From contig CM072335.1 of assembly GCA_036874045.1 (NCBI GenBank), forward strand, positions 11,614,001-11,678,000: 64,000 nucleotides of DNA. The letters run 5' to 3'. The notes below the pieces were generated by a model, which saw nothing but the letters and a program-made list of their open reading frames with translations, ran no database searches and was not told where the DNA came from. The number at the start of each line of letters is the position of its first letter. The stretch's first letter is position 1. Of this stretch, positions 21,101 to 33,732 are shown in pieces. A program made the position numbers and the translations under genes. Source of the stretch: Cymodocea nodosa. Its lineage: Eukaryota; Streptophyta; Magnoliopsida; Alismatales; Cymodoceaceae.

Positions 21101-23321
21101 ATAGCTACTGGAAATGGTAATTTTTCTTTATATGAAGGTCAAAATCTTAATCGTCCTCTTTTATTTGATGGAATACATTTTGAATATTGGAAATATAGGA
21201 TGACTATTTTTCTTCAAAGTATAGATCATAAATTGTGGTTCATGATTTCTAAACCATATACTCCGTTAACTACTCCTTATAATACTTGGACAATTACTGA
21301 AAAAGAAAATGAAACTCTGAATGCTAAGGGCTTAAATATTTTATTTTGTGCATTGAGTTATGAACAGTTCAGTAAAGTGTCGACATATAAATCTGCTTAT
21401 GAGGTATGACATGCATTAGAAGTTTCACATGAAGGTACTTCTCAAGTTAAAGAAACAAAAATAAACATGTTGATTCATAAGTATGAACTCTTTAAGATGC
21501 ATAAAGACGAAAATATTTCTGAGATGTTTTCTAGATTTCTTGATATCATAAACTCTTTAAAATGTTTAGGAAAGAATTTTGAACAGAAGGATTTGGTGAG
21601 GAAAATTCTCAGATCCCTAAGTTCTAAATGGTCTCAGAAAGTAACATCAATTGAGGAATCACGAGATTTAAATGTTTATACTATGAATGTACTTATAGGA
21701 AATTTAACAGCTTATGAAGTTCAATTAAATGAATCATTGAGTCATAACAAACTAAAAATAAAGAAAGAAATAGCCTTCAAAATTAATTCAGATTCTGATA
21801 TATCTATTGATTCTGACGAGGATTTGATTTTACTGACTAGGAAATTCAAGAAAGCATGGAAAGCTAGGAAACAGCAAAGGAACAAAAATGATAAACCCTC
21901 AACGTCAAAATCACTGAATGACAAGAATTCTTCATCCAGAAAGTATTTACAACTGTAAGAAACCAGGACATCTTTCTCTAGATTGTCCTATGAGGAAAAA
22001 TGAAAAGTATAGTAGGATAAATCAGAAGAAGACGGCTTAGAAAACTTAGAAAAAGTTTTACAAGAAAAAGGTTTTGAAGGTCACTTGAGATGACACGTCT
22101 GAAGAGTCTGAATTTGAGGAATTAGCATCAAAATCTTCACATTCAGAAGGAGAACAAGAGTTAGAAGACGTTGCTCATGTGTGCTTTATGGCAGATGAGT
22201 CTGAGGTAATATCTGATCCTAAAAGTCATTCAGATTTCAACTTTGATGAATTATTATGTGCTTATCATGCATTATTACAAAAACTTAAAGTATGTAAATT
22301 GGAAAATAAGAATATTAGAAAATCTTTGTCCATTATGGAAGAAGAAAATTGTTTCCTGTCTACTACTTTAGAAAAGTTTAAATGTGATAATGAAAATCAT
22401 GTTAGAGATTTGCAAAAATTTAGATTTAATGAATGTATCTTGCATGAACAAATACAGAATATAAATGCTGAAAAATTAAAGATAGAATCTGAAAATGAAA
22501 TGTTGAGAAACAATATAAATGAACTTGAATTAGAGATAGATAAATTAAAACTGAGAGAGCAAGATTTAAATTCTACCTTTGAGAAATGGAATTTAAGTCA
22601 AACTAAGTTAGACAAACAAACTAGTACCCCTGCGGTGTCTTATAAATTTGGCTTAGGATTTGATTATCCTGAATATCCTGAATCTCAAGCCAATAAAGGA
22701 TTTATTAGTTGCAGTTCAAGTAAATCTAAGACTAAAATTCCTTTCATTATGAAACAAGGTAATAAATATGTAGAAGTAGGTACTTCAAGTGATGAATCAT
22801 GCAGTAATAATATAAATCAATGTGATTTGTCAGATTGTACTTCTAACATGACTATAAATGTTTCTAAAAATCTAGTTTCTTGTTCTGGAAATTTAGTTTC
22901 TAATGTTTCTAAAATTTCAGACAATTGTAGTAAACTGAAAATTTAGAAACCTGAGCATGTAATTCAATACACTGGTATTAGACCAATTACTCATTCTGCA
23001 TGTGATAAAACAAAAAATTCTTGTGTAGAAAAAGATTTTGTATATACAAAAAGTGTTAATACAAGTACAAAATCTTGGTATGAACTTACAGAAATGTATA
23101 AGCATGACCAAAATAAATTAACATCTGATAAAAATATGTTTGGTCTTGATTATACTACATCTGAAAACAAAAAGAATGATTGCAAAAGTAATAATGCTAT
23201 ATGTGAGTATGAAGCTAATGATAAATCAATAGTACTTACAACTAATAAGAATATAAATGATAATGTTAAACTATTTTTAAACAAAAAGAAGAAATATGCA
23301 TTTAATGAACTTGGTCCTTAA
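21101..23321 (+). pseudogene. gag: Copia A gag and gag-pol linker (plus copy)
   Basis: Homologous to the minus gag. The start codon is lost: ATA at 21101-21103 where the minus copy has ATG. An in-frame TGA at 21406-21408 replaces Trp (EVWHALEV in the minus copy). Open pieces are 21200-21409, 21467-21958 and 22179-22946. The zinc-knuckle region near 21950 is frameshifted. The C-terminal coiled coil (22350-22560) is followed by Ser/Asn-rich linker to 23321. Non-functional. Confidence 0.88.
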
Positions 23322-23349
23322 CAACATTGGGTACCAAGAAAAAGTTTTT

Positions 23350-26300
23350 CTTAATTTGTGTTGTAGGAGGAAACAACATCAAAATGGATCTTGGACAGTG
23401 GAGCGTCAAGTCACATGACTAGACAAAAAGTCTATTACAAAATTTTACAAATACCATGAAAGGAAGTGTAACATTTGGAAACAAAAGCAAAGATAAAATC
23501 ATAGGTATGGGCAATGTTCAAATAACTCCTACTTATGTTATTTCGAATGTACTATATGTAGAAAACCTAGGATTTAATTTGCTGAGTGTCAAAAAATTAA
23601 CTGAAAATGGATATTATGTAGTGTTTGAAGATAATGTATGCAAAATAATTGATAAAAATACAGATGAAATTAAGTTTATTGCTAAAAGAAAAGGTTCTGT
23701 ATGTAATTTATCTTTACCTTCTGGTGTAGTTGATTTAAATTCATGTTTGCTAGCTAAAACTAGTGATGCATATCTATGGCAGAGAAGGATTGGGCATATA
23801 AATATGAGACTGTTACATAAACTATCTAGAAAACATTTAGTGAGAGGTTTACCAAAGATTAAATACTCAAAGAACTTTATGTATGATGCATGTGAGTTAG
23901 GTAAACTTCACAAAAACTCTTTTAAATCCAAAACTGATATTTCAAGCAAGAGAGTCTTACAACTTATACATATGGATCTATTTGGACCAACAAGAATCAT
24001 GAGTCTTGGTGGTAAACGGTATGTATTTGTTTTAGTAGATGACTTCTCTAGATACACTTGGGTATATTTTCTAGCATCTAAGACAGAAGTTTTTGAAAAA
24101 TTTAAAATGTTTTACAATTTTGTTCAAAATGAGCAAAGTGTCTCTATTCAAAAACTTAGGAGTGATCATGAAACTGAATTTGATAATGATCAAATGGATG
24201 AGTATTGTAATGAGCATGGCATTGATCATAAATTTTCTTTCCCAAGAGCACCGTGTCAAAATGGTGTTGTTGACAGAAAGAATAGATCACTTCAAGAAAT
24301 GGCTAGAACTATGTTGAATGAACACAAGTTACCTTAAAATCTTTGGGCTGAAGCAGTAAATACAGCTTGTTATGTTATTAACAGAAGTCATTTAAGACCT
24401 CATGTTAATAAAACTCCTTTTTAAATTATGTTTAATAGGGTTCCAAAAATTTCCTATATGAAACCATTTGGCTGCAAGTGTTTTATTCTTAATACTAAGG
24501 ATAAAAGGGATAAATTTCAAGCCAAATCGAATGAAGGAAGTTTTGTAGGTTACTCTACTAGAAGTAAAGCCTATAGAGTATATAACAAGACTTCTAGGAC
24601 TATTGAAGAAACCCTCCATGTAATCTTCAATGAAAATTCTCTTAGAGAATCTCTATCCAAAGTTGATAATGATGATATGATCAATTTTCCAAATGAGTTA
24701 GAGATCAATAGAGAGATTGATGATTTATCTGAGAAAATAAAAAATATGAACTTAAATGATCAAACTAATGATGAAAGTGATGGACTTTCAGATGTTGATG
24801 AGAATATTGAGGAAAATCAGAGAAATTGGTGTTATTCTTCATTACATCCCATTACTCAAGTCATTGGTAATATTAATGAGGGAGTTAAAACTAGAGCTTC
24901 AGTAAATTTAAATAGTATGTGTATGTTTGTTTCTATGGTGGAACCAAGGAATATACAAGAAGCATTATCTGATGAAAATTGGATAGTGGCAATGCAAGAA
25001 GAACTAAATCAATTCATCAGAAATGATGTATGGGAATTAGTCTCTCCACTAGAAAATCAGTCCATAATAGGTACAAAGTGGATCTTTAGAAACAAAACTA
25101 ACGAAACTGGTCAAATTATAAGGAATAAAGCTAGATTAGTTGCACAAGGGTATACATAGGAAGAAGGATTAGATTATGATGAAACATTTGCTCTTGTGGC
25201 TAGGTTAGAAAGTATTAGAATATTATTGGCCTATGCTTGTTATATGGATTTTAAATTATATCAAATGGATGTAAAGAGTGCATTTCTAAATGGTTTAATT
25301 AATGAAGAAGTCTATGTAAAACAACCACCTGGATTTGAAGATATTAAAAATCCTGACTTTTTGTATAAATTGAAGAAAGCCTTATATGGTTTAAAGCAAG
25401 CACCTAGATCATGGTATGAAAGATTGTCTACTTTTTAATAGAAAAAGGCTATATCATGGGAAAAGTGAATCATACTCTATTTATTAAGAGAGATGGTAAA
25501 GATTAGATTGTTGTTCAAATATACGTGGATGATATAATCTTTGGAGCAACATCTGATAAGTTGATAGAAATATTCTCTAAAGAGATGACTAATCAGTTTG
25601 AAATGAGTATGATAGGAGAACTTTCATATTTTCTAGGACTTCAAATTAAGCAAATGGATAAATGTATATTTTTAAATCAAGAAAAATATGTAGATGAAAT
25701 GCTTAAGAAATTTAATTTTAATGATAAAAGGATTCGAGGAACTACTTTAAAGTTAGATCTTGATGACATAGGAAAATCTATAGATCAAAGAAAATACAGA
25801 AGTATGATTGGTTCTTTACTTTATTTGACTGCTAGTAGACCTGATATTATGTTTGCTGTGTGTTTGTGCTAGATTTCAATCAAATCCTAAAGAATCACAC
25901 TTAATTGCATTTAAAAGAATATTTAGATATATAAAAAGAACTAAAAATTTTGGACTGTATTATTCTAAGGATAGTTCAATAGATCTTATAGGATATACTG
26001 ATGCTGATTATGCAGGATCTAAATTTGATAGAAAGAGTGCCAGTGGCACATGTCAATTATTGGGAAATAATTTGGTGTCATGGTTTAGTAAAAAGCAAAA
26101 CTGTGTAGCACTTTCTACTACAGAAGCTGAATATGTTGCTGCTGCACTGTGTTGCACTCAGATTTTGTGGATAAGGCAAACTTTAGAAGATTTTGGATTA
26201 TCTTATGATAGAACTGAGATTTATTGTGACAGTAGTTCTGCAATAAATCGTTCCAAAAATCTTGTATTACATTCAAGAGCAAAACATATAGAGGTTAGAC

Positions 26301-26458
26301 ATCATTTTCTAAGAGATAACGTAATTAAAAGAAAAATTAAATTAGAATTTGTGTCTAGTAAAAATCAATTAGCTGATATATTTAGAAAACCTCTAAACGA
26401 AAATACATTCTACAACATTAGATTAAATTTAGGTATTTGTAGGCTATGTGGTGTGTAA
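23350..26458 (+). pseudogene. pol: Copia A pol: protease, integrase, RT, RNase H
   Basis: Protease: WILDSGASSHMT near 23385. Pre-integrase: LWQRRIGHINMRLL. Integrase core (23950-24330): D in HMDLFGP, D in RSDHETEF (usually RSDHGGEF), and NGVVDRKNRSLQE, where the catalytic Glu is replaced by Asp. RT: KARLVAQGYT, FKLYQMDVKSAFLNG, YGLKQAPRSWYE and YVDD at 25522-25533. RNase H: YTDADYAGSKFDRKSASG, ALSTTEAEYVAA, YCDSSSAI, HIEVRHHF. Stops lie at 24336, 24422, 25157, 25436 and 25504, with frameshifts near 23430, 25440 and 25860. The end TAA is at 26456-26458. The order IN before RT defines Ty1/copia. Confidence 0.95.
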
Positions 26459-26964
26459 AATGCTTAAACTCCACATAAAAAGATAAATATTATTGATGAT
26501 GTTGTTCACCTCATAGATATTATATACTTATTATAAATATCTAATGTAATATCTAAACTACTGCTTAAGATACTATGTATTTATTGTAAAATCATAGTAG
26601 TATCTTACTGATTTTAAGTAGTTTATCAATTTTAATAGTTTTTACGATTTTAAGTGGAAGTGTAAATGAAAAACATTAAATACTTCTGACATTCTAAAAT
26701 TTTGATTAAATGTTTTCTTTGAATCAAGGAAAATGCATATGATCATGCATAAATTTGACTTAATTGATTAAACTTGTAGAATAAGTTATATGTAACTCAT
26801 CTTAAACAGTTAATCAAAAGTATAAGCTTATTGAAACTGATTCATATTCTCAGTACAATCATAGAAGTAAAAATTGTATGAGATTTGTGTTTTATTGCAT
26901 CTGTGTTAATGGAATACATATATACTGTGCTTAAAATGAAAAGTGCATACAAAGTAAAAATCTT

Positions 26965-27145
26965 TGAGAGTTTATTGATCAATTTGATCACGAGCCTTTT
27001 GTACTTGAGCAGATAGGTATGTAAGGATTGTTGTCCTGAAAAAAGATTCTTTAAATCTGGCAACCTAAGGTCCTGATCAGATCTGGGATTGTTGACTGAA
27101 TGCTCATTACACGGGTACATTAGAAAGCTTTTGTATGATTCAAGC
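26965..27145 (+). other. Cross-superfamily conserved block (copia A plus copy)
   Basis: Sense-strand copy of the block in the Athila 3' UTRs. The splice-donor-like GATAG|GTATGTAAGG has its first intron base at 27017. A branch-like CTAAC at 27154-27158 and TTAATTACAG ending at 27220 could complete an intron of about 204 bases; this is untested. Confidence 0.7.
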
Positions 27146-27520
27146 TTTTCAAACTAACTTTTAAAGAAAATTATAAATATTTACTGTTTTGAAAAGAAAA
27201 AGTTGTTTCATTAATTACAGATATCTTTGAATTGCATATAGTTTATACCAATATGACTACTGATTTATTGAATCAACATTAGTACTTTTGAAAACGTTTA
27301 TTTGAGATGCATTCTTTTATTCTCCTTGAATTAATCGAATTGAGTTCAAAGTTGTGTTTTGATTCATATACAGTAATAATTGATTATGGAAATCATTTTT
27401 GATGATGTCAGGATAACGGAAGTCTTTGAAAAGAAAATGTAAAAGTATAGTTATACTTAACATCTATTGTCACTACAAGTATATTTTGTATTTTGATTGA
27501 ATATATTTGAAGTATATTAG

Positions 27521-27530
27521 TAGGGGGAGG
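27521..27530 (+). other. Internal polypurine tract-like run
   Basis: TAGGGGGAGG, conserved in the minus copy (14341-14350) and at the place where the Athila 3' UTR has its own tract. It could be a relic of that tract or act as a central polypurine tract; inferred. Confidence 0.4.
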
Positions 27531-27950
27531 ATTAACAATGTCGAAAACAAATTAATATAATTTAGAATACAAATCTTAGTTAATCTGAATTAATGTCCTC
27601 TTAAAATCTTGATGAAATAATTTAAAAAGACAAATAAACTATTTTAGATTCAAAGGACAAAATGTTCAAATAGTTTACAATGTTCTCAAGATAATGTTAA
27701 GTTTAGCATGTGTGTTGTTTTTGGAACGTTTCAGTTGGAAGCATCCGAAAATTGGTGTACTAACTAGACGTTATGTTAGATAAGGTAACGTGTAAAACTG
27801 CCTCTAGACAGCATTTTACTCGTTAGGTTGGTTAACTCAATGAGTTATACTTGAATATTTCGGGTACCTTGATTGAATAAACTTTATTCAATATTTATTT
27901 AATTTCTAAACCCGACTTCTCTTCACGTTGAGTTATACGCCTAAAAACCC

Positions 27951-27958
27951 TATTTAAA
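27951..27958 (+). promoter_or_regulatory. Possible internal TATA box for ORF-X
   Basis: TATTTAAA, 80 bp before the ORF-X ATG (28038) and just after CGTTGAGTTATAC. The minus copy keeps a similar TTTAAATA-type sequence. Confidence 0.35.
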
Positions 27959-28037
27959 CACTTATTACACGGGGACTTAGGTTATTTGTAAACTTTCTCA
28001 AGAAAATCTTTCCCACTTGTTGCTGTTACAACCTACG

Positions 28038-30294
28038 ATGATGGTCTCCAAGTTCTACAAAGGTCATGGTAGAGGAAAAGGCAAAAGCAGAAGAGATGCA
28101 AAAGGAAAAGAAATAGAGAATGATGAAGTTCCTCGTATTTGGTTCAAGAAAATATTTCGAGTGGACAAAAGGTTAGCAGAACTTTATAGAGATTACTTCT
28201 TTCCTTAGGGAATATTAAATGAAGTTAGACAAGAACTTCAACATACTGATGCAAATATTACATAGATGGGTATTCGTAGTAAATTTGATAGAGAATACAG
28301 AATGAAATGTGTTGAGATTGCATTTTTGGAATAGTATGCAAAATATTTGGAAAAAGGTGTAGGTTCATCAAATAGAACTCCTCAAACTCCTATAAACGGT
28401 ACAAGACTACATGCATTTGAGGAAGAGCATGAATCAGCTATCCCTACTCCTTTATATTCAAAACAAGTAGAATCAAATATTGTTGTAGACAAAACAAAAG
28501 TTGACAGTCTTCGAAAGGCCGTTGCAATAGAAAGTGCCTTAGAAGAATTAAAGCAGAAAACTTTTATGGAGCAATTTGAAAAGAAAACAGCAATACTTGT
28601 AAAGGAGAAACAAAAATGTTATAGAAGAAGGAAAGTCAGAAAAATTCTGTCTAAGGAAACAAAGTCTTTTGAAAAAGGAAAATCAAATGAAAATTTATTT
28701 CCAAAGGACAATGTATGTCTAGACATTGTACCTTATTGTGCATCTGATAAACTCATCAGTTCCGAACACACTGAAACTAATGAAGATAATGAGACTTTAT
28801 TTTCCCTTGGTAGAAAACTTGAGAAGAAATCCAAGTCAAATATGAGCTCAAGTTTTTCTATCAGTACAAGTCCTGATGATGCAGAAATTGACAAATAAGA
28901 GCATCAGGCACCTGACATTGAATAAGTTATTGCAAATATAATTGACAATGTTGAAGTAGTAACTAGTTCAAAGGCTGAATTGTCTGGAGTAGCAGATATT
29001 GAAATTGTTAAGACTCTAGAAGAGCTAAAAGTTAACCAGCCTTCTACAGAATCTATAGAAGCAGAGTTTGAGAATTCACAGCATGAATCAATGGAATTAT
29101 ATGTTGAACAAAATGAACAATTACAGATAGATACACCAGCTGTAGAATTTGTGGAAAAATTGTACTCTGAACATTCTATAGAGACTGAACAGATGAATGT
29201 TGAGCATATTGACAATGTTACTAACACTATTGAAGCTGAAGAATCAAGCTTACCTGAGCAGCTTCAAGATAATATTTTGGAAGAGGAACAACATGACATT
29301 CATTTTGAAGAAGAGGTTCCTGAAGATGAATTAAACTCCGAATCACGACTTTAGGTATCACCTTCTTTGTGTACAATATTAAAAATTCAAGGTAATGCAA
29401 TTCATTTTAGATCTAAAGAAGCCTTGTAGAAATACAATAATCTGATTACATGTCAGATTCTGCATGCTCGTCCAATAAAATTCAGAAATTTGATGGAAAT
29501 AAGAGATCTGTTTGAGTTTCAAGGCCTCATTAAATTCTTGCCAGTAAGAATGAAATGGAAGCAATACACAAAGCTTATTACAGCTTTTTATAGCAATCTG
29601 GTCAAGAATGGAAAATTTTTTGAAAACTCAAATAAATGAACAGGAGTTTATATTGTCTCCTAAGTTAATTTTTGAAGTTTTAGGATTAAAGAATGAAGGT
29701 GTTGTTGTTACCAACAGATTTGACATAATAAGACAACTGGAATGGAACATTCAGTCTTTATCAAAAATTCCAGATGTATATTCTGAAATGAGATTAATGG
29801 AAAATCTGAATGTAGAGGCAAGATTTATTGCAAATGTATTACATGCAAATTTATTTCAAAGAGTTGGACACAATTTGGAAGTCAGCAGAAGCTGCTTATA
29901 TGCAACTTATGGCCTGCTGAATAGAATTCAAATAAATTGATTTGATGTTTTTATGTCTCAACTACAGCATATGAGTTCAAAGTTAATTTATGGTGATGCT
30001 GTATGTAGAATCCTTGCAAGCCAATTGACTTTATATGAGTTCAAAGGCATGAGAGCATTTAGTGTCAAAGATTTGCAAAAATTTCAGGCCATGCATAAAC
30101 CTCAACGACAACAACAACAACTTGATACAGACCATATACAACAACAACAACAAAGTTATTCAGTTCAAGCAGAACAGCAAACCCAGCTACCTCCTGACTT
30201 AGATGTAGTGCTTAACGACATCAGAAATGATATTAGACATCTTGGAGATAAAATATGTAATGCTATAAGTGATATACTTAAGAGGGGTCGATAA
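28038..30294 (+). pseudogene. Copia A ORF-X (env position; putative plant transposon protein)
   Basis: ATG at 28038 or 28041. Order: basic Gly/Arg/Lys head (KFYKGHGRGKGKSRRDAKGK), RVDKRLAELYRDYFFP, long Lys/Glu coiled coil, acidic Glu-rich stretch (28980-29350), then the conserved domain 29490-29940 (EIRDLFEFQGLIKF, EVLGLKNEGVVV, VEARFIANVLHANLFQRVGH, LYATYGLLNRIQIN). After an in-frame TGA at 29938-29940 homology continues (FDVFMSQ, SSKLIYGDAVC) into a Gln-rich segment and a terminal helix ending at 30294. Further stops are at 28207, 28264, 28333 and 28896, with frame breaks near 29350-29600. No signal peptide or transmembrane segment is visible, so an envelope role is not supported. It is homologous to ORF-X of the Athila element. 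Confidence 0.78.
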
Positions 30295-30793
30295 CTATTT
30301 TTGTTTGTTTCTGAATATAAAATGTAATGTTTGTATTACTTGTTTGATTTGATTGAACTATACATTCTTCTGTAAATGTCTTCAATTATTATTCTTGTTT
30401 ACAAAAAGAGTTGTTGTAATTATATCTCTTATATATATTTTTATTCTTTGTAATTATCTTTTTGATTAATGACAAAAAGGGGGACAAATATTATAAAAAG
30501 ATGATTATGATCTTAATTGCATATATATATTATAAAAGGAGATGCTATTTAAATGGTTATTGTAATCTGACAGATGATAATTAGAAAACTGATACTTATA
30601 TAATTATTGACATCTGAGAGTTTTAGTTCTGAGAGGTAAAATTTACACAAACAATAGAAATAAGCTTAAGTGAACTTAAGTCAAGAAACAAGTTTGTTGA
30701 ATTAAAAGTTAACCCAACAAAGGTGCTTTGTTGAGTTAAACATATTTCATAATTGATTTAATATGGTTTTGTCATCATCAAAAAGGGGGAGAT
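30295..30793 (+). other. Copia A 3' UTR with two polypurine tracts
   Basis: AAAAAGGGGGA occurs at 30474-30484 and again as AAAAAGGGGGAGAT at 30780-30793, abutting the LTR. Multiplied polypurine tracts are a known Sirevirus feature. A TTGAGTTA/TAACCCAAC pair lies at about 30695-30740. Confidence 0.85.
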
Positions 30794-31410
30794 TGTTGAG
30801 TATTTTTGTTTTGATGATGTGTGCTGAATGAAAATAATCATATTTCCTCAATTACTATTGCTTGTGAAAAGAAATTAAAATCATCAATTAATACAAAAAA
30901 AGCTTACTAATATAAATACTTGTCTGTATTGGATCTGAAGTTAATAACTAGTCATTTCGTTGCATTAATTTCTCATTTAGCTAAACGTTAAGTTAACGTG
31001 TGTTTTTATTGAAAAGCATGATATGTTTTAATGTTATATCTTCTGTATCATGAACAGTGCACGTTTAGACAACTTGTTAAGTTAGAGTTTTGTTTGTATA
31101 AAGGTCACGTGAGAACTCGTTAAGTTAGAGGCTTAAAGGTTAAAATAGGTCACGTGATAACTCGTTAAGTTAGTGAGTAAAAGAAGAGACGAACTCGTTA
31201 AGTTAGTGTTTTGCACGTGGTAAAATTCTTATTATAAAAACATTTGTTATTACTGGTTCGTTGAGTTATCATAACACAATGGAGATGGTTCATTGAGATA
31301 GCATAACACCACGGACTTAGTTCGTTGAGTTAGCTACAATACTTGTCACGTGAAATAGCACATGGTGAACTCGTCAAGTTAGAAACGTTAAGTTATATAT
31401 ATATACTTGT
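30794..31410 (+). repeat. 3' LTR of copia A plus copy, truncated
   Basis: Matches 19412-20028 and stops at ATATATACTTGT; the last ~870 bp are missing and 5S repeat sequence follows. Confidence 0.92.
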
Positions 31411-31601
31411 AAGTTAAGATGTTACAAAATTAGAGTTAGAGAATACAACCCTTTGGATATGAAAGACCGTTATAATGGTACATTTAGATCATGATGTCAT
31501 TCAATATATGATATTAATTTTGGAAACTGTTATCAATAACAAGGTGGTCTCTTAGTGACTGTTTGATTTTCCAAAAGACCATCCTACCATGATGCAAAAA
31601 T

Positions 31602-31712
31602 GAGTGCAACACAAAGACTTCACAAGAGGTAACCCATCTTAGTACTCCTCTCACCCAAATACTTTGGAGTTCTAAAGAGATCCAATACTTTTGGGTTGGT
31701 ATGATCGCACCT
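31602..31712 (-). pseudogene. 5S rRNA-like unit 1
   Basis: A 5S sequence with a short deletion around box A and scattered C-to-T type changes. Confidence 0.85.
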
Positions 31713-32055
31713 ATATTTTTATATTTGTCATTTTTGAAAGATCATAAACTATGTTATTTCACACTAAAACTAGTTGAATTGGATTGTTTAAAGTTTGAAA
31801 ATAAAGATCCAATTATTTCAACTCATTTGCAATGATTACAACTCTATTGAAAAAACAACACGACACAACAGACCTTAAATGTTTCTCATTTCATGGTACT
31901 TTGATTGTTGTAAGTTAAGATGTTACAAAATTTGAGTTAGAGAATAGACCCCTTTGGATATCAAAGACCGTTATAATGGCACATTTTCATCTTGGTGTCA
32001 TTCAATATATGACATTAATTTTGGAAACCGTTATCGATAATAGGGTCGTCTCTTA

Positions 32056-33067
32056 GGGCCTGTTTGTGTACCTAGAATTTGAATTTCGCAAAATTTGAAT
32101 TCTAATGGAATTTGAATTCTATAGAATTTGATGGAAAGAATTCAAAATCTAGGTGTTTTTGCACATTTAGGAATTTGACAGAAATTATAATTTAGGTGTT
32201 TGTGCACATGACAGAATTGAAGGGAATTGAATAGAATTGATTTTTAATAAAGTTAAGTAATGAATTAAAGTAATTAGTGAAAATGTAATTAATCTAGAAA
32301 TGAATTACTTGCATTAATAAATAAACATATTATTAAATTAAATGTTTATATATCATTTATCAATTAATTAAGTATATCATTACATAAAATAAATCAAAAA
32401 TTACAAAAATTGATAACTTTTTAGTTATAATACATGTTTAAAATAACAAAAGGTTAATTATAAATTCTATATTCTTCGTAATGTAATAAGAAATAAAATT
32501 TTTAAAAATAAAATTATTATGAAGTGAATAAATGAAAGTAAATAATAAATAATTATTGAAATACTTTGATTATAAAAAAATATAATTCTGAACATTCTAT
32601 TAGCCATAAATGACTTTTGAAATTTCGTTTGTGTTAGCCACAAAAAGTTAGGAAAATTATATAGTTTTTGAAATTTTGATATCATATATTAAATAATATA
32701 ATAATAATAATTAAATTAAATTAAATTAAATGATATTTATGATTTTAATATTATAAAGTTAAAGAATAATAATAATAATAATAATATAATTAATATTTTA
32801 TTTTTAATAAAAATAATATTAAAATAATTAATTAAATAAAAAATATAAACAATATATACCCTAAGAGGCGAAGGTGAACGTCGAGCAATCTTTTGGAAAG
32901 TGAATTCCAACCTTTTAGGTTAGGAATTCATTTTCTCAACCATTACACATGATTGGAATTCAAATTCCCAAGGAATTTGAATTCTAAAATGCACAAACAC
33001 CTCATGAATCGGAATCCGATGAAAAAAATATTCAATTCTGTTAGATTCCAAGTGCACAAACCCCACC
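32056..33067. mobile_element. Tourist-like (PIF/Harbinger) MITE with TTA target duplication
   Basis: Flanked by TTA at 32053-32055 and 33068-33070. It interrupts a 5S spacer whose flanks rejoin to the normal unit sequence (TCTTAGTGA). The ends are imperfect inverted repeats: GGGCCTGTTTGTGTACC on the left, and GGTGGGGTTTGTGCAC read inward from the right. The interior is very AT-rich with subterminal GAATTTGAATTC motifs and no transposase, so it is non-autonomous. 1012 bp is long for a MITE. Confidence 0.8.
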
Positions 33068-33117
33068 TTAGTGATAGTTTGATTTACAATATGACCATCC
33101 TACCATGATGCAAAAAT

Positions 33118-33229
33118 GAGTGCTATAAAAGGACTTCCCAAGTGGTCATTAATGCTACTTTTGCCCAATCACATTTAACTTTGGAGTTCCAATGTGATCC
33201 AATGCTTCTATGTTGGTATGATCGCACCA
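33118..33229 (-). pseudogene. 5S rRNA-like unit 2
   Basis: Full-span but more diverged than its neighbours in the middle (box C region). Confidence 0.85.
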
Positions 33230-33614
33230 ATACTTATATATTTGTCATTATTGAAAGATCGAAAACTATGTTAAGTCGCACTAAAAACTAGTTGAATTAG
33301 ATTGTTTAAAGTTTGAAAATAAAGATCTAATTATTTCAACTCATTTGCATTGATTACATTGAAAAAATTGCACGACACAACAGCCATTAAATATTTCTCA
33401 TTTCTTGGTAACCTAATTGTTGTAATTTAAAATGTTACAAAATTTGAGTCAGAGAATACAACCCTTTGGATATCAAAGACCGTTATAATGGCACATTTTG
33501 ATCATGATGTCATTCAATATATGACATTAATTTTGGAAACTGTTATCAATAATAGGGTCGTCTCTTAGTGATAGTTTGATTTACAAAAAGACCATCCTAC
33601 TATAATGCAAAAAT

Positions 33615-33732
33615 GAGTGCAACACAAGGACTTCCCAAGAGGTCACCCATCTTAGTACTACTCTTGCCCAAATACATTTAACTTTGGAGTTTTGATGAGA
33701 TCCAATGCTTTTGTATTAGTATGATCACACCC
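33615..33732 (-). pseudogene. 5S rRNA-like unit 3
   Basis: Full length at 118 bp; sense start GGGTGTGATCAT at 33732. Box C and the GAGTAGTAC element are recognisable. Confidence 0.9.

Larger units (their letters stand above)
26459..28037 (+). other. Copia A spacer between pol and ORF-X
   Basis: 1.58 kb without a conserved reading frame. It holds the conserved block with a splice donor (26965-27145), a possible acceptor at 27220, an internal polypurine run (27521-27530), CGTTGAGTTA motifs and a TATTTAAA box (27951-27958). About 26460-27530 aligns with the Athila 3' UTR (2030-3400 in antisense notation). This may drive ORF-X by splicing, by an internal promoter, or both. Confidence 0.7.
19412..31410 (+). 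mobile_element. Copia family A (Sirevirus-like) retrotransposon, plus copy
   Basis: 12 kb: 5' LTR 19412-20900, PBS 20903-20914, gag, pol in copia order (PR-IN-RT-RNase H), a long spacer, ORF-X in the env-like position, two polypurine tracts and a 3' LTR cut at 31410. Over the shared ~616 bp the two LTRs differ at roughly 14 sites, nearly all transitions, so the insertion is moderately old. Sirevirus-like traits are the coiled-coil Gag, the extra ORF after pol, and duplicated AAAAAGGGGGA tracts. The 3' flank is 5S repeat sequence, so no target duplication can be tested. Confidence 0.93.

Noticed and set aside
28038..30294. Envelope glycoprotein gene
   Set aside because: The position fits, but no signal peptide, fusion peptide or transmembrane segment is visible, and the sequence is basic, acidic or Gln-rich and predicted soluble.
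31602..31712. 5S domain of a Cassandra-type TRIM element
   Set aside because: The units are head-to-tail at a constant ~507 bp with no LTR pair or PBS around each 5S copy.
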